From Myxococcales bacterium (lineage in GTDB: Bacteria; Myxococcota_A; Polyangia; Polyangiales; Houyiibacteriaceae), in NCBI GenBank assembly GCA_029861865.1, contig JAOTYL010000005.1:221224-285223 (forward strand): a stretch of DNA of 64,000 bases. Reading direction: 5' to 3'. Below the pieces are notes generated by a model, which was not told the origin of the DNA, did no database searches, and worked only from the letters and a program-made list of their open reading frames with translations. This document shows, in pieces, positions 9,997-18,611 of this stretch. Positions within the stretch are counted from its first letter, which is position 1; each line of letters starts with the position of its first letter. A program made the position numbers and the translations under genes.

Positions 9997-11097
9997 GTGT
10001 CGAAGGGGTCACTTCGAGCAACCGTGGCGATCGCCATCATCGCACTAGCCACGGGCTGCGAAAACGCGGGCGAAAAGAGCCGGGGAGATCCCGCAGCCAA
10101 AATGGCCAAGGAAGAGCAGCTGCCGCCTCTTCTCTCGCGGACCCGACCCATGATGAGCACGGTGTTTCGGATTCAGGTCGACGCACCACCCCCGAACGCT
10201 GAGACATTCATTCGACGCGCGTTCGAGGAAATCGAGCGTCTAGAGAACGCGCTTTCGGAATGGCGCGACGATAGTGACATCTCGAAGATCAACGCGTCCG
10301 CAGGAAAGCGCCCGGTGCGCGTTGGCGACGACACCCTGCGTGTGGTCGACGCTGGTGTCGATGTGTCGATGTGGTCGCGGGGCGCATTCGACCTTTCGTG
10401 GGCTGCGCTTTGGGGCCTTTATGACTTTCGGCCGGAGAGCGTAAAGATCCCGAGCGAGGCGGAGATCAAGCCACGGCTAGCACTGATCGACTACAAGAAG
10501 ATCAGGGTCAGCAAGCGGCACCACACCGTCTATCTGCGCAAGCGCGGGATGGCAATTGGAACCGGGGGGATCGCGAAGGGGTACGCTCTCGATCAAGCGG
10601 GTGCGATTCTACGTGGCGGTGGAGTCGAGAATTACATGATCTTCGGCGGTGGCCAGGTTCAGGTGCACGGCGTCCGAGACGGGCGCCCCTGGCGTGTCGG
10701 CATTCAGCATCCTCGCAATCCCGACGAGTATTTCGCCGCTCTGGAGTCGACAGGCGCATCGTTCTCCACGTCTGGTGACTACGAGCACGCAGTGTTCGAT
10801 GGGGCCGGGCAACGCTGGCACCACATCATCGATCCCCAGACAGGCCGGCCCGCGACCAAGTCGCTGTCGGTCACGGTGATGACAGCGGAAGGCATCTACG
10901 CGGATGCCCTGAGCACCGCAGCTTTCGTCCTCGGCCCGGAGAAAGCATTGAAGATGTTCAGGCGCATCGCATACCCCGCCGAGGCGGTCATCGTTGGCGC
11001 GGATTGCAAAGTCTACATGACGCCGAAAGCAAAGAAACGAATCCGCCTCAACGTAAAGCTCGCCGACGGACGCCTACCCGGCTGTAATAGGCGATAG
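9997..11097 (+). CDS. apbE: ApbE-family FAD:protein FMN transferase, lipoprotein
   Basis: 366 residues, GTG start. The N-terminus is a lipoprotein signal with the lipobox LATGC (Cys21), placing the enzyme on the periplasmic face. ApbE transfers FMN from FAD to Thr/Ser of flavoproteins such as Rnf and Nqr subunits. Supporting motifs are MMSTVFRIQVD near the mature start, GTGGIAKGYALDQ (about 186-198, FAD binding), HIIDPQTGRPA, and YADALSTAAFVLG (about 300-313) with the metal-binding Asp/Thr. It is divergent from the DUF4159 gene and convergent with citrate synthase. No Nqr, Rnf or other obvious flavinylation target is nearby, so its substrate protein must be encoded elsewhere. Confidence 0.93.
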   Translation: MSKGSLRATVAIAIIALATGCENAGEKSRGDPAAKMAKEEQLPPLLSRTRPMMSTVFRIQVDAPPPNAETFIRRAFEEIERLENALSEWRDDSDISKINASAGKRPVRVGDDTLRVVDAGVDVSMWSRGAFDLSWAALWGLYDFRPESVKIPSEAEIKPRLALIDYKKIRVSKRHHTVYLRKRGMAIGTGGIAKGYALDQAGAILRGGGVENYMIFGGGQVQVHGVRDGRPWRVGIQHPRNPDEYFAALESTGASFSTSGDYEHAVFDGAGQRWHHIIDPQTGRPATKSLSVTVMTAEGIYADALSTAAFVLGPEKALKMFRRIAYPAEAVIVGADCKVYMTPKAKKRIRLNVKLADGRLPGCNRR

Positions 11098-11122
11098 TGT
11101 GGGGGCGGTGGGCCGCGCGGTC

Positions 11123-12271
11123 TCAGCCCCGCTCTTCGATCGGCACGAAAGTACGATCGGCTTCGCCGATCCAGATTTGGCTCGGCCGAAAGATGCGATT
11201 GTTTTCGAGTTGTTCGAGCAGGTGGGCCAGCCAGCCTGAGACCCTCGAAACCGCGAAAATCGGTGTGAACAGGTCGATGGGGATCCCCAACTTCTGGTAG
11301 ACGATGCCGCTGTAGAAGTCCACGTTCGGGTATATCCCTTTGCCTCCGACCAAGTCGGTCATCTGCCCTTCGAGCTCGACCGCCATATCGTAGTCCGGCG
11401 TCGCACCAAACTTTTGGAACAGCTGCGTCGCGAGACCCTGGAGAATGGTGGCCCGCGGATCTTTGATTTTGTAGACACGGTGACCGAAGCCCATGATCTT
11501 TTCTTTGCGCGCGAGCCTGTCTTCGGCCCACCGGCGGATGGCTTGAGGCGAGCGGTCCTCGATGCTTTCAAGCGTAGCGAGAACCTGCTCGTTGGCCCCG
11601 CCGTGGAGGGGCCCGGCCAAGCTTCCGATCGCCGAGGCGACGACAGCATAAGGGTCGGTCAAGGTCGATCCAGTCACTCGCGCTGTGAAGGTGGAAGCGT
11701 TCATCGAGTGCTCCGCGTGGAGGATGAGCGCAACGTCGAATACCCGCTCCGCGAGCCGCGTGGGTACTTCGCCCTCGAGCATGTAGAGAAAGTTCGCCGC
11801 GTGGCTGAGCTCGGTGCTCGGCTTGATCGGGTCGTCGCCTCGCCGAATACGATGCCAAGCCGCGACGATGGTCGGCAGCTTCGCGACCAAACGAACCACG
11901 CTCAGCCGGCGAAACTCGAGGTCCTCGATGTGGTCGCCTTTGTAGAACATGCCCATGGCTGCAACCGCGGCCGTGAGCGCATCCATCGGGTGACCGCTCT
12001 CGGGCAGGGTCTTGAGCAGGTCGATGATGCGGAACTTCAACCCGCGCTCCGCGATCAATTGACCCCGGAACTCGTCGAGCTGCGGAGCGGTCGGGAGCTT
12101 CCCGAAGAGGAGCAAATAGGTGACCTCTTCGAAGGTGCCCCGCTCCGCGAGAACTTCGATCGGATAGCCCCGATACTGGAGCTTGCCCTCGATGCCATCG
12201 ATGAGGCAGATACTCGTTCGTGCCGCCGGAACGCCGGCAAGCCCTGGGATGTACTCGGGCATTTCCGCCAT
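11123..12271 (-). CDS. gltA: Citrate synthase (or 2-methylcitrate synthase)
   Basis: 382 residues, ATG start, the usual length of the short bacterial citrate synthases. It condenses acetyl-CoA with oxaloacetate (or propionyl-CoA in methylcitrate synthases) in the cytosol. Catalytic elements are in place: His in LHAEHSMNASTF (near 185), His in MGFGHRVYK (near 263) and Asp in NVDFYSG (near 317). SLAGPLHGGANE is the typical substrate-loop segment. Sequence alone does not separate gltA from prpC, and no prpB or prpD is in the window, so the citrate assignment is by default. Transcribed alone; convergent with apbE across 25 bases. Confidence 0.9.
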   Translation of the reverse strand: MAEMPEYIPGLAGVPAARTSICLIDGIEGKLQYRGYPIEVLAERGTFEEVTYLLLFGKLPTAPQLDEFRGQLIAERGLKFRIIDLLKTLPESGHPMDALTAAVAAMGMFYKGDHIEDLEFRRLSVVRLVAKLPTIVAAWHRIRRGDDPIKPSTELSHAANFLYMLEGEVPTRLAERVFDVALILHAEHSMNASTFTARVTGSTLTDPYAVVASAIGSLAGPLHGGANEQVLATLESIEDRSPQAIRRWAEDRLARKEKIMGFGHRVYKIKDPRATILQGLATQLFQKFGATPDYDMAVELEGQMTDLVGGKGIYPNVDFYSGIVYQKLGIPIDLFTPIFAVSRVSGWLAHLLEQLENNRIFRPSQIWIGEADRTFVPIEERG

Positions 12272-12339
12272 GAACTCAACCTTGAGACCAGGATGTCGGC
12301 GGCAACCTAGCTGTTAGCCCAAGCGGCGCAAGTCGAGCC

Positions 12340-14376
12340 TCAGGCGTCCTCGAGTGCCTTGCGAAGCGCGCCAGGGTCGTCGATCGGTGGCGAGCAAGTT
12401 TGATTCCGGCACACATAGGCGCCCGTCGTCGTGGGTGTCTGTCCGAGGACACGTTCTGCGCCTTCGGCACCCTTCTTGGCCGTGGTCAGCATGCGATCCA
12501 ACACGAAGGTCGCGCGGGCGGCGTCGGCCAAAGCGCGCAGCTCCATGTCGTCGTCTTCCTCGCCGACGAACAGGACCTGACAGGGGCCGTGAACCCATTG
12601 ATCGACCACTCCGAGCAGATGCCCATAGCCGAATGGATTCGCGACTGCCGAGGCGGCGCGTCGGACGAGAACCCGCTCCGCGACTGCGCGGTAGGGCCCC
12701 GTCTGAAAGAGGGCGTCGAGACGCATCAGCGCGCGCAGCATGCTCGAGCTTCCAGAGGGCGTTTCGCTATCGATGTTGTCCTCGCTCCGGAGCACCAGGT
12801 CGTCGCTTTGTTCGGCGAAGTAGAGGAGCCCGTCTGTCCCGTCCCAGAACTTGCCGAGCGCTGCATCGGTAAGCTCTCGCGCCCACTCGGCCCACTCTCC
12901 CTCGAAGGTCGCTTCATAGAGATCGAGGGCGGCATTCGAGACCTCGGCATAGTCGACCAGGAAGGCGCGACCCTGGCGCGAGCCATCCTTCGCGATCCGA
13001 TAGAGCGACGGCGGGCTCCAAAGCACCTTTCGAATGAACGCCAAGGCCTCGGCCGCCCGCGCCACGAATCGGGGCTCGCCAAAGGCAGCGCCCGCCTCGG
13101 CGAAAGTGCCCGCCATCATCCCGGTCCATGAGGCGATAATCTTCTCGTCTCGAAACGGTTTGGGGCGCAGCTCTCGGGCATCAAAGAGTTTTTTGCGAAT
13201 GCCCTCGAGGCGGATGGCTAGGGTGCGCTCGGCCTCGCCGACCTGATTGGCAAGGGCCTTCACCGACCGCGTCAGATGAAGCACGGTCGTCCCTTCTTCG
13301 AAATTGCCGGCTTCGTCGACGCCGTAGTAGCGCGCCGCGAGGGACGCGTCCTCGGGCCCTAGGACCTCGACGAGCTGGGCGGGTGTCCAGACGAAAAAGG
13401 CGCCCTCTCGTCCCTCGCTGTCGGCGTCCTGTGTCGCATAGAACCCGCCGTCGTCGGCGCTCATCTCACGTTCGACGTATTGAAGGAGCCTGAGGCACGT
13501 GTCCCGGTAGCGGGGCTCCCGGCTCACCCTCCAAATGTCGACCAAGAGCCGTCCGATCAGGGCGTTGTCGTACAACATCTTCTCGAAGTGAGGGATGCGC
13601 CACCGTGCGTCGGTCGCATAGCGGTGAAATCCGCCGCCGAGGTGGTCGTGGATCCCGCCGTCGATCATGGCGTCGATCGACTGTTTGACCCGCGACAGCC
13701 AAAGCTGGTCACCACTTCGACGAAAGGCCCGCAACATGACGTCGAGGCTCATCGTGTTGGGAAACTTCGGCGCGTCTCCAAAGCCCCCGTAGCGATCGTC
13801 GAACCGCGTGCCGAGCTTTCGCGCAGCCTCGAGGGCTGCGTCGCGATCGACGTCGCCGCCACCGCTCTTTTCTTCGAGTGACTTGAGCGCTTCGACGACC
13901 TCCGCCGCCATCGAGACGACCTGATCGGCCTGCTCTTCGTATGTGCGCGCGACAGACTGGAGAACCTTCGGGAATCCGGGCATCCCATGCCGGTCCTCTG
14001 GCGGAAAATACGTGCCTCCGTAAAACGGTTTCAAGTCCGGCGTGAGAAACACGGTGAGGGGCCAACCGCCGCTTCTCCTCGTCATCAGCTGCACCGCTGT
14101 CTGGTAGATCTTGTCGAGATCTGGACGCTCCTCCCGATCGACCTTGATGCTGATGAAGGACTCGTTCATCAGGCGAGCGATGTCGGGATCGTCGAACGAC
14201 TCGCGCTCCATCACGTGACACCAATGACAGGCGCTGTACCCGACCGACAACAAGATGGGCTTACTCTCGCTCTTCGCTCGGTCGAGCGCTTCGTCACCCC
14301 AGGGGTACCAATCGACTGGGTTGTGGGCGTGCTGCCTCAAGTAAGGCGACAGCTCGTTCGCGAGTCGATTGGCCAT
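12340..14376 (-). CDS. YyaL/DUF255-type protein: thioredoxin-like domain plus alpha/alpha barrel
   Basis: 678 residues, ATG start. The N-terminus ([18 protein letters not shown]) and the CHWCH motif (Cys50 and Cys53) are hallmarks of the conserved bacterial and animal family that includes YyaL and SPATA20. A thioredoxin-like domain (about 1-170) is followed by an (alpha/alpha) barrel like those of glycan epimerases (about 180-600), with motifs [13 protein letters not shown] and MLYDNA. No enzyme activity is firmly established for the family. The ending is typical ([10 protein letters not shown], then a short Ala-rich tail). The gene lies 68 bases upstream of citrate synthase on the same strand; a functional link is not evident. 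Confidence 0.9.
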   Translation of the reverse strand: MANRLANELSPYLRQHAHNPVDWYPWGDEALDRAKSESKPILLSVGYSACHWCHVMERESFDDPDIARLMNESFISIKVDREERPDLDKIYQTAVQLMTRRSGGWPLTVFLTPDLKPFYGGTYFPPEDRHGMPGFPKVLQSVARTYEEQADQVVSMAAEVVEALKSLEEKSGGGDVDRDAALEAARKLGTRFDDRYGGFGDAPKFPNTMSLDVMLRAFRRSGDQLWLSRVKQSIDAMIDGGIHDHLGGGFHRYATDARWRIPHFEKMLYDNALIGRLLVDIWRVSREPRYRDTCLRLLQYVEREMSADDGGFYATQDADSEGREGAFFVWTPAQLVEVLGPEDASLAARYYGVDEAGNFEEGTTVLHLTRSVKALANQVGEAERTLAIRLEGIRKKLFDARELRPKPFRDEKIIASWTGMMAGTFAEAGAAFGEPRFVARAAEALAFIRKVLWSPPSLYRIAKDGSRQGRAFLVDYAEVSNAALDLYEATFEGEWAEWARELTDAALGKFWDGTDGLLYFAEQSDDLVLRSEDNIDSETPSGSSSMLRALMRLDALFQTGPYRAVAERVLVRRAASAVANPFGYGHLLGVVDQWVHGPCQVLFVGEEDDDMELRALADAARATFVLDRMLTTAKKGAEGAERVLGQTPTTTGAYVCRNQTCSPPIDDPGALRKALEDA

Positions 14377-14397
14377 AGCGGGCCTATACGGCCGGCC

Positions 14398-14745
14398 TCA
14401 TCGTTCGCCAAGGAGCACCTCGACCAGCCTCCTGGCGAAAGCCGGACGGGCCGAGCCGAGGACGACATCCGCGGCGGCTTCCAGCAGCGCGGAGCGCTTA
14501 CGCGCTTCGATCGTCGACCCTCGTGCACGAATCACGATTCGGATCGCCCCGGGATTCGCCTTGGCTTCGGGCTCGGCGCCGAGTTGCGTAGCGCCCGCTT
14601 CCTCCATGCACGAAACCAGCTGGCTGGACGCGCTGCCGTCGCCTTCGTCAACAATGATCAATGTCGTATCGGCTGCGCGAAGGGCTTGCGGCGGCGGCGC
14701 TTGGTCTCCGTCGGACGCGCCCAAAACCTCGAGCGAACGCCTCAA
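14398..14745 (-). CDS. Hypothetical protein, 115 aa
   Basis: The frame is open further upstream, but the best start is the TTG at 14745, which overlaps the thioredoxin-rhodanese stop in a TTGA arrangement typical of coupled genes. The product has an N-terminal strand-like stretch (DTTLIIVDEG), a variable middle, a second strand (AIRIVIRARG) and a helical C-terminus (ALLEAAADVVLGS, then FARRLVEVLLGER). No signal peptide, membrane segment or known motif is evident and I do not recognise a family. Overlap with the upstream gene and clean spacing to the YyaL-type gene suggest the deoC-thioredoxin-this gene order is one transcript. Confidence 0.55.
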   Translation of the reverse strand: MRRSLEVLGASDGDQAPPPQALRAADTTLIIVDEGDGSASSQLVSCMEEAGATQLGAEPEAKANPGAIRIVIRARGSTIEARKRSALLEAAADVVLGSARPAFARRLVEVLLGER

Positions 14746-15380
14746 CCGCGCTCCACGTCGAGCCCGTCGGCTTCCCAATGGAGAAACCCACCCGAAAGAA
14801 AGCCGACTTGCACTCCATCCGCTTGAAGCTTCTCGCTCCACTCTTTGGCCTCTTCGCTTCGTCCGTAGAGCACGCGAATGCGCCCGTCGAAGGGCTGAAG
14901 CTCCTCGGCCCGGCCAGCGAGCTCGTTGGCGGGGATGTTGATGGCGGTCGGAATTCGGTAGCGTCGGTACGATGCATCATCACGTATGTCCACGGGCAGC
15001 GCCTTGTCTTGCCCGAGCCATGCAGCCAACTCTTCGGCACGCACTTCGGCTGCCGACCGCGGCATCACGGGCTCGAGCAAACGGAGCAGCCCGGGCTTGT
15101 CGAGGACACCTACGTGATGCTGGACCACCCTGCCCTGATGCAGCACCAGCAACATCGGAATCGACTGTGCGCGGAAGGTCTGTGCGACCATCGGATTGCT
15201 ATCGACGTCGACCTTGACGGCTTTGATCTTGCCGGCGAGCTCCTCGGCGACCTGCGCGACGATGGGTGAAAGCTGCTTGCACGGCTGGCACCAATCTGCA
15301 TAGAGGTCCACCAGAACCGGGAGCTCCGAGCGGATGACTTCTGCTTCGAACGTTGCATCTGTAACCGAGTGAACTGTCAT
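14742..15380 (-). CDS. Thioredoxin fused to a rhodanese-like domain lacking its cysteine
   Basis: 212 residues from the ATG at 15380, one base after the deoC stop (TGAAATG). Residues 1 to about 105 are a thioredoxin domain with active site WCQPC (Cys31, Cys34) and the cis-Pro segment SIPMLLVL. Residues about 115-212 look like a rhodanese domain (LPVDIRDDASYRRYRIPTA, then FLSGGFLHWEADG). Rhodaneses carry their catalytic Cys in the loop after a VVYC-type strand; here that strand reads VLYGRSEEA, so Cys is replaced by Gly and sulfur transfer is unlikely. Possible roles are target binding or a regulatory fold. It probably works as a cytosolic reductase; no signal peptide. Confidence 0.85.
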   Translation of the reverse strand: MTVHSVTDATFEAEVIRSELPVLVDLYADWCQPCKQLSPIVAQVAEELAGKIKAVKVDVDSNPMVAQTFRAQSIPMLLVLHQGRVVQHHVGVLDKPGLLRLLEPVMPRSAAEVRAEELAAWLGQDKALPVDIRDDASYRRYRIPTAINIPANELAGRAEELQPFDGRIRVLYGRSEEAKEWSEKLQADGVQVGFLSGGFLHWEADGLDVERG

Positions 15381-15381
15381 T

Positions 15382-16053
15382 TCAGTACCCTGTGTCGCCC
15401 TCCTCATATTGTGTCACGATCGCGACCCCAGCGCTCGTTCCGAGCCGGTTCGCCCCGGCTGCAACCATTCTATCGGCCGCCTCCGCGTCGCGGATTCCTC
15501 CCGCGGCCTTCACCCCGAAATTTGGACCAACCTCGCTTCGGAGCAAGCGCACGTCTTCCTCGGTAGCCCCCCCAACCGAGAACCCGGTCGACGTTTTCAC
15601 GAACGCCGCGCCCGCCTGCCGAACCCAAACGGCTCCCTGCCGTTTCTCATCGTTGGTTAAGAGACAGGTTTCGAGGATCACTTTCACTACCCGACCATCG
15701 GCTGCATCGACGACCTTTCGTATGTCTTCGATGAACGCCTGCTTTCGGCCCGATTTGAGGTCGCCGATCTGGCAAACCATGTCGATCTCCGAGGCCCCGT
15801 CCCGTACCGCCTGGCTTGCCTCCGCGGTCTTGGCGATCGCGCTGGCGGCGCCTAGTGGAAAGCCAGCGGTTGCGACGACTTTGACGGCCGATCGGCCCAG
15901 AAGCGCAGCGCAGCGGCGGACATGGGTCGAGTTGACACATATGGCACTGAGGTTGTAATGAGCAGCCTCCGCACAAAGCCGTTCGAAATCCGGGGGGACT
16001 GCATCCGGGCGGAGCAAGGTGTGATCGATCAACGCGGCCAAATCGCGACGCAT
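15382..16053 (-). CDS. deoC: Deoxyribose-phosphate aldolase
   Basis: 223 residues, ATG start, normal length. The enzyme cleaves 2-deoxyribose-5-phosphate to glyceraldehyde-3-phosphate and acetaldehyde in deoxynucleoside catabolism. The Schiff-base Lys is K153 in FVKTSTGF. The proton-relay residues are D91 in EIDMV and K182 in GVKAAGGIR. It is the first gene of a leftward run with the thioredoxin-rhodanese fusion and a 115-residue unknown gene. No deoA, deoB or deoD is present nearby. It is divergent from the zinc-ribbon/TPR gene across 116 bases that should hold both promoters. Confidence 0.95.
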   Translation of the reverse strand: MRRDLAALIDHTLLRPDAVPPDFERLCAEAAHYNLSAICVNSTHVRRCAALLGRSAVKVVATAGFPLGAASAIAKTAEASQAVRDGASEIDMVCQIGDLKSGRKQAFIEDIRKVVDAADGRVVKVILETCLLTNDEKRQGAVWVRQAGAAFVKTSTGFSVGGATEEDVRLLRSEVGPNFGVKAAGGIRDAEAADRMVAAGANRLGTSAGVAIVTQYEEGDTGY

Positions 16054-16169
16054 GAACCGCGCTCTACTAGCAACAATCCTGGACGAGGACCAATCGCAGC
16101 GACGGATCTACGGGGCCTTTCGACATTCTCGAAACCCTCGGCTAGACTCCGGCGACTGTTTCATAGCTG

Positions 16170-18611
16170 ATGGACGTTACTTGCGAGCGCTGCGCCACTG
16201 AGTACGAGTTCGACGAAACGCTTCTTTCGGGACGCGGAACGAGCGTGAAGTGCACCAACTGCGGTCACGTTTTCAAGGTCTATCCGCAGGCGCAAGAAGA
16301 GGCTGACCGATCGGCGAGCACTTGGAGATTGCTCCGATCGGATGGGATGGTGGATACGATCGACTCCTTGAGGGAGCTGCAACGGCGGATCGCTTCGGGT
16401 GAGCTGACCCTCGACGATCAGATCTCCCGAGGCGACGAGGATTTCAAGCCGCTCGGCTCGATCCCTGAGCTCGAGACCTTCTTTCAAGCCGCAGGCGCGG
16501 GAGGACCGACGGACATCCCCTCTCCTGTGCCCCCCGCTCCGAGCGATTCGACTTCCGACTCGAGCCTGCCGCCTGGCAGACGGATGAGGCAGCCGACCCT
16601 GCTCGGCGTCGTGCCCGTCCCCAAGCCAGTCGTCCCGGCCACCCCCGCATCTGGGGGTAAGAGCAACGCGGGCTTCGAGAAGGGCAATAAATACGTCACC
16701 GCCCCTGTCGAGGTCCCCGAGCCTGTGAGCCGCACCCCTGACATCACGGACTCGGTGCGGCTTCCCGAGACCGAGAGCAGAAGCGTGACCGCGCCCGCAG
16801 GTGCCTCAGACTCCCTGCGGCTTCCCGATGCCGGCGACGAGTCGATGCCGCCCTGGGCAAGCGGCTCGTTCACCCTTCCCGAGAGTTCCGCGCCTTCATC
16901 GAAGGGCGACATCGAAGATGCGGTGTTCGAAGAGCCCACCAGCTCCCGGCGTCGGAGCACCCCGCCCCCTGGATATTACGAGGACGACGAAGACATCCCT
17001 AAGCTTCCAGGACGCGGATGGTTGCCCGCGCAGTGGCTCGTGGTCCTCGTGCTCGTTGGAGGCCTTGCGCTGATCGCGACTCGGTGGCGGCAGGTCGCGG
17101 ACATTGTCGGTTTTGGCTCTTCGGCTGAAGAAGCAGTGGCAGCGATCGAAGAAGGCGATTTGGCCCTTGCAGGCGACCATTTCGAAGCCTACCAAAGCGC
17201 GATCGCAGCCTACGAACGCGCCCTCGAAGCCCGCGGCGACGAAGACGCTCAGCTGCTGATCGTCCTAGCGAGGGCGCACGCACTGGCCGCCCAGGCGATC
17301 GACGACGGCGCCCCAGCGGGCGACGACGGGGCCTCCCGCGCAGCTCACGCAAAGGCGGCACTCAACCACGCCGAGCAAGCGCTGATCATCGACGCCGAAG
17401 CACTGGACGCGAGGCTCGCAGAGGCCGACGCGTTGCGCCTGAGTGGTGACACCGAGCGCGCCCGCGAGTCGCTCGAGAAGGCTTGGCTCATGCCGTTCAG
17501 CCGCACGGCGGAGTTTTCTCGGATCGCTTCCCTCCTTCAGGCAGCGGAGCACGACGGCAAGCTCGACGCGGGGCTCGTGAGCGCCACACAGGCCGCCGAG
17601 CGAGCACCCGACGGGATTCGTTACAGATTGCTGCGGGCCAGAGCCGAGCTTGCATCTGGGGCGACCGGCCGCGCGCGCGCGGAGGTCGACGCAGTTCTCG
17701 CGATCAACCCGAGCCACCCGGCTGCCATCGCGCTGCTCGGCGAGCTGGAAAAGGCGGTGGTGGTGGTGGTGGACGCCGGGGTTGAGGCGGGGGCGGACGG
17801 TGGGCCGATGGCAGACGCAGGGGCAGCGGCGGCGACAGAGGCAGAGGCAGCGGCAGATTCAGGGGCAGCGGCAGATTCAGAGGCAGTGGCAGGGAGAGAG
17901 GCAGCGGTACGGACGGAGGCGGGGGCTGGAACGGAGAGAGCGGTCGACGAAGAGACTCGGGCGGGGGCTGGCGCGAAGGCTGCGGGTGCGACGCGGGTTC
18001 CCGAGGGTGGGACGCGGGCGGCTCGATCTCGCACGCGACCCGAGTACGACGAGTACGATCGTCTTGCCGAAGCCGCAGGGTCCGATGCATTCATCGACGG
18101 GCGGCCGCCGCTTCGGGATTTCGGTTGGTACATGCGCGAGGGCGAGGCTTCGCTTGCCGGCGGTGATTATCTCAAAGCGCGCGCCCTTTTTGAGAGCGCT
18201 CTCGAAGCTCGCCCGGGCTCTGGCGATGCGACCGATGCGCTTGGGCGCGTGGCGTTCGCCTCCGGCGACTACGAGCTTTCGCTGCGTTACTTCAGGAGCG
18301 CCGCACAGCGCGGCCACCCTGACGGGTACTACAATCTCGGCCGCGGCTACGAGCGGCTCGCAAAGACCGATGAGGCGGTTTCCGCCTACTACACTTACTT
18401 GAAGAGGCGTCCGTCCGGCACTCATGTCGCGGCCGCGCGTGCCGCGATCAAGAAACTGGACCCCCGCGTGAAGCTGCCCGATAGCGAGACCGAGCCCGAA
18501 CCGAGCGCGGAGCCGGAGCCGGAGCCCAAACCCGATTCGGATGCCGAATCGCAGCAGGAGCCTCAAAGCCCGGGCGTGCCCGGGCAGAAGTCGGAAGCAA
18601 CACCACCATGA
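16170..18611 (+). CDS. MJ0042 zinc-ribbon membrane protein with TPR repeats
   Basis: 813 residues, ATG start. An N-terminal MJ0042-type zinc ribbon (Cys5, Cys8, Cys28, Cys31) is followed by a small GYF_2/SPOR-like segment (WRLLRSDGMVDTIDSLRELQ), a Pro/Ser-rich cytosolic linker, one membrane helix (WLVVLVLVGGLALIAT, about 287-302), and a periplasmic part. That part has TPR-like helical repeats (about 320-500), a low-complexity Ala/Glu/Asp/Gly linker (about 520-620) and more TPRs (about 645-775), ending in an acidic Glu-Pro tail. This arrangement is common in myxobacteria. Its role is probably scaffolding at the envelope. It overlaps the sppA start by 4 bases (ATGA), so the two are probably translated together. 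Confidence 0.75.
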   Translation: MDVTCERCATEYEFDETLLSGRGTSVKCTNCGHVFKVYPQAQEEADRSASTWRLLRSDGMVDTIDSLRELQRRIASGELTLDDQISRGDEDFKPLGSIPELETFFQAAGAGGPTDIPSPVPPAPSDSTSDSSLPPGRRMRQPTLLGVVPVPKPVVPATPASGGKSNAGFEKGNKYVTAPVEVPEPVSRTPDITDSVRLPETESRSVTAPAGASDSLRLPDAGDESMPPWASGSFTLPESSAPSSKGDIEDAVFEEPTSSRRRSTPPPGYYEDDEDIPKLPGRGWLPAQWLVVLVLVGGLALIATRWRQVADIVGFGSSAEEAVAAIEEGDLALAGDHFEAYQSAIAAYERALEARGDEDAQLLIVLARAHALAAQAIDDGAPAGDDGASRAAHAKAALNHAEQALIIDAEALDARLAEADALRLSGDTERARESLEKAWLMPFSRTAEFSRIASLLQAAEHDGKLDAGLVSATQAAERAPDGIRYRLLRARAELASGATGRARAEVDAVLAINPSHPAAIALLGELEKAVVVVVDAGVEAGADGGPMADAGAAAATEAEAAADSGAAADSEAVAGREAAVRTEAGAGTERAVDEETRAGAGAKAAGATRVPEGGTRAARSRTRPEYDEYDRLAEAAGSDAFIDGRPPLRDFGWYMREGEASLAGGDYLKARALFESALEARPGSGDATDALGRVAFASGDYELSLRYFRSAAQRGHPDGYYNLGRGYERLAKTDEAVSAYYTYLKRRPSGTHVAAARAAIKKLDPRVKLPDSETEPEPSAEPEPEPKPDSDAESQQEPQSPGVPGQKSEATPP
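17811..17906 (+). repeat. In-frame hexanucleotide expansion (GCAGNG) inside the zinc-ribbon/TPR gene
   Basis: Sixteen degenerate 6-base units follow one another exactly (for example GCAGAC, GCAGGG, GCAGCG, GCAGAT). They encode an Ala/Glu/Asp/Gly-rich linker between two TPR blocks. A GGT run encoding poly-Val precedes it near 17755. The unit length keeps the reading frame, so length could vary without breaking the gene. Confidence 0.75.
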
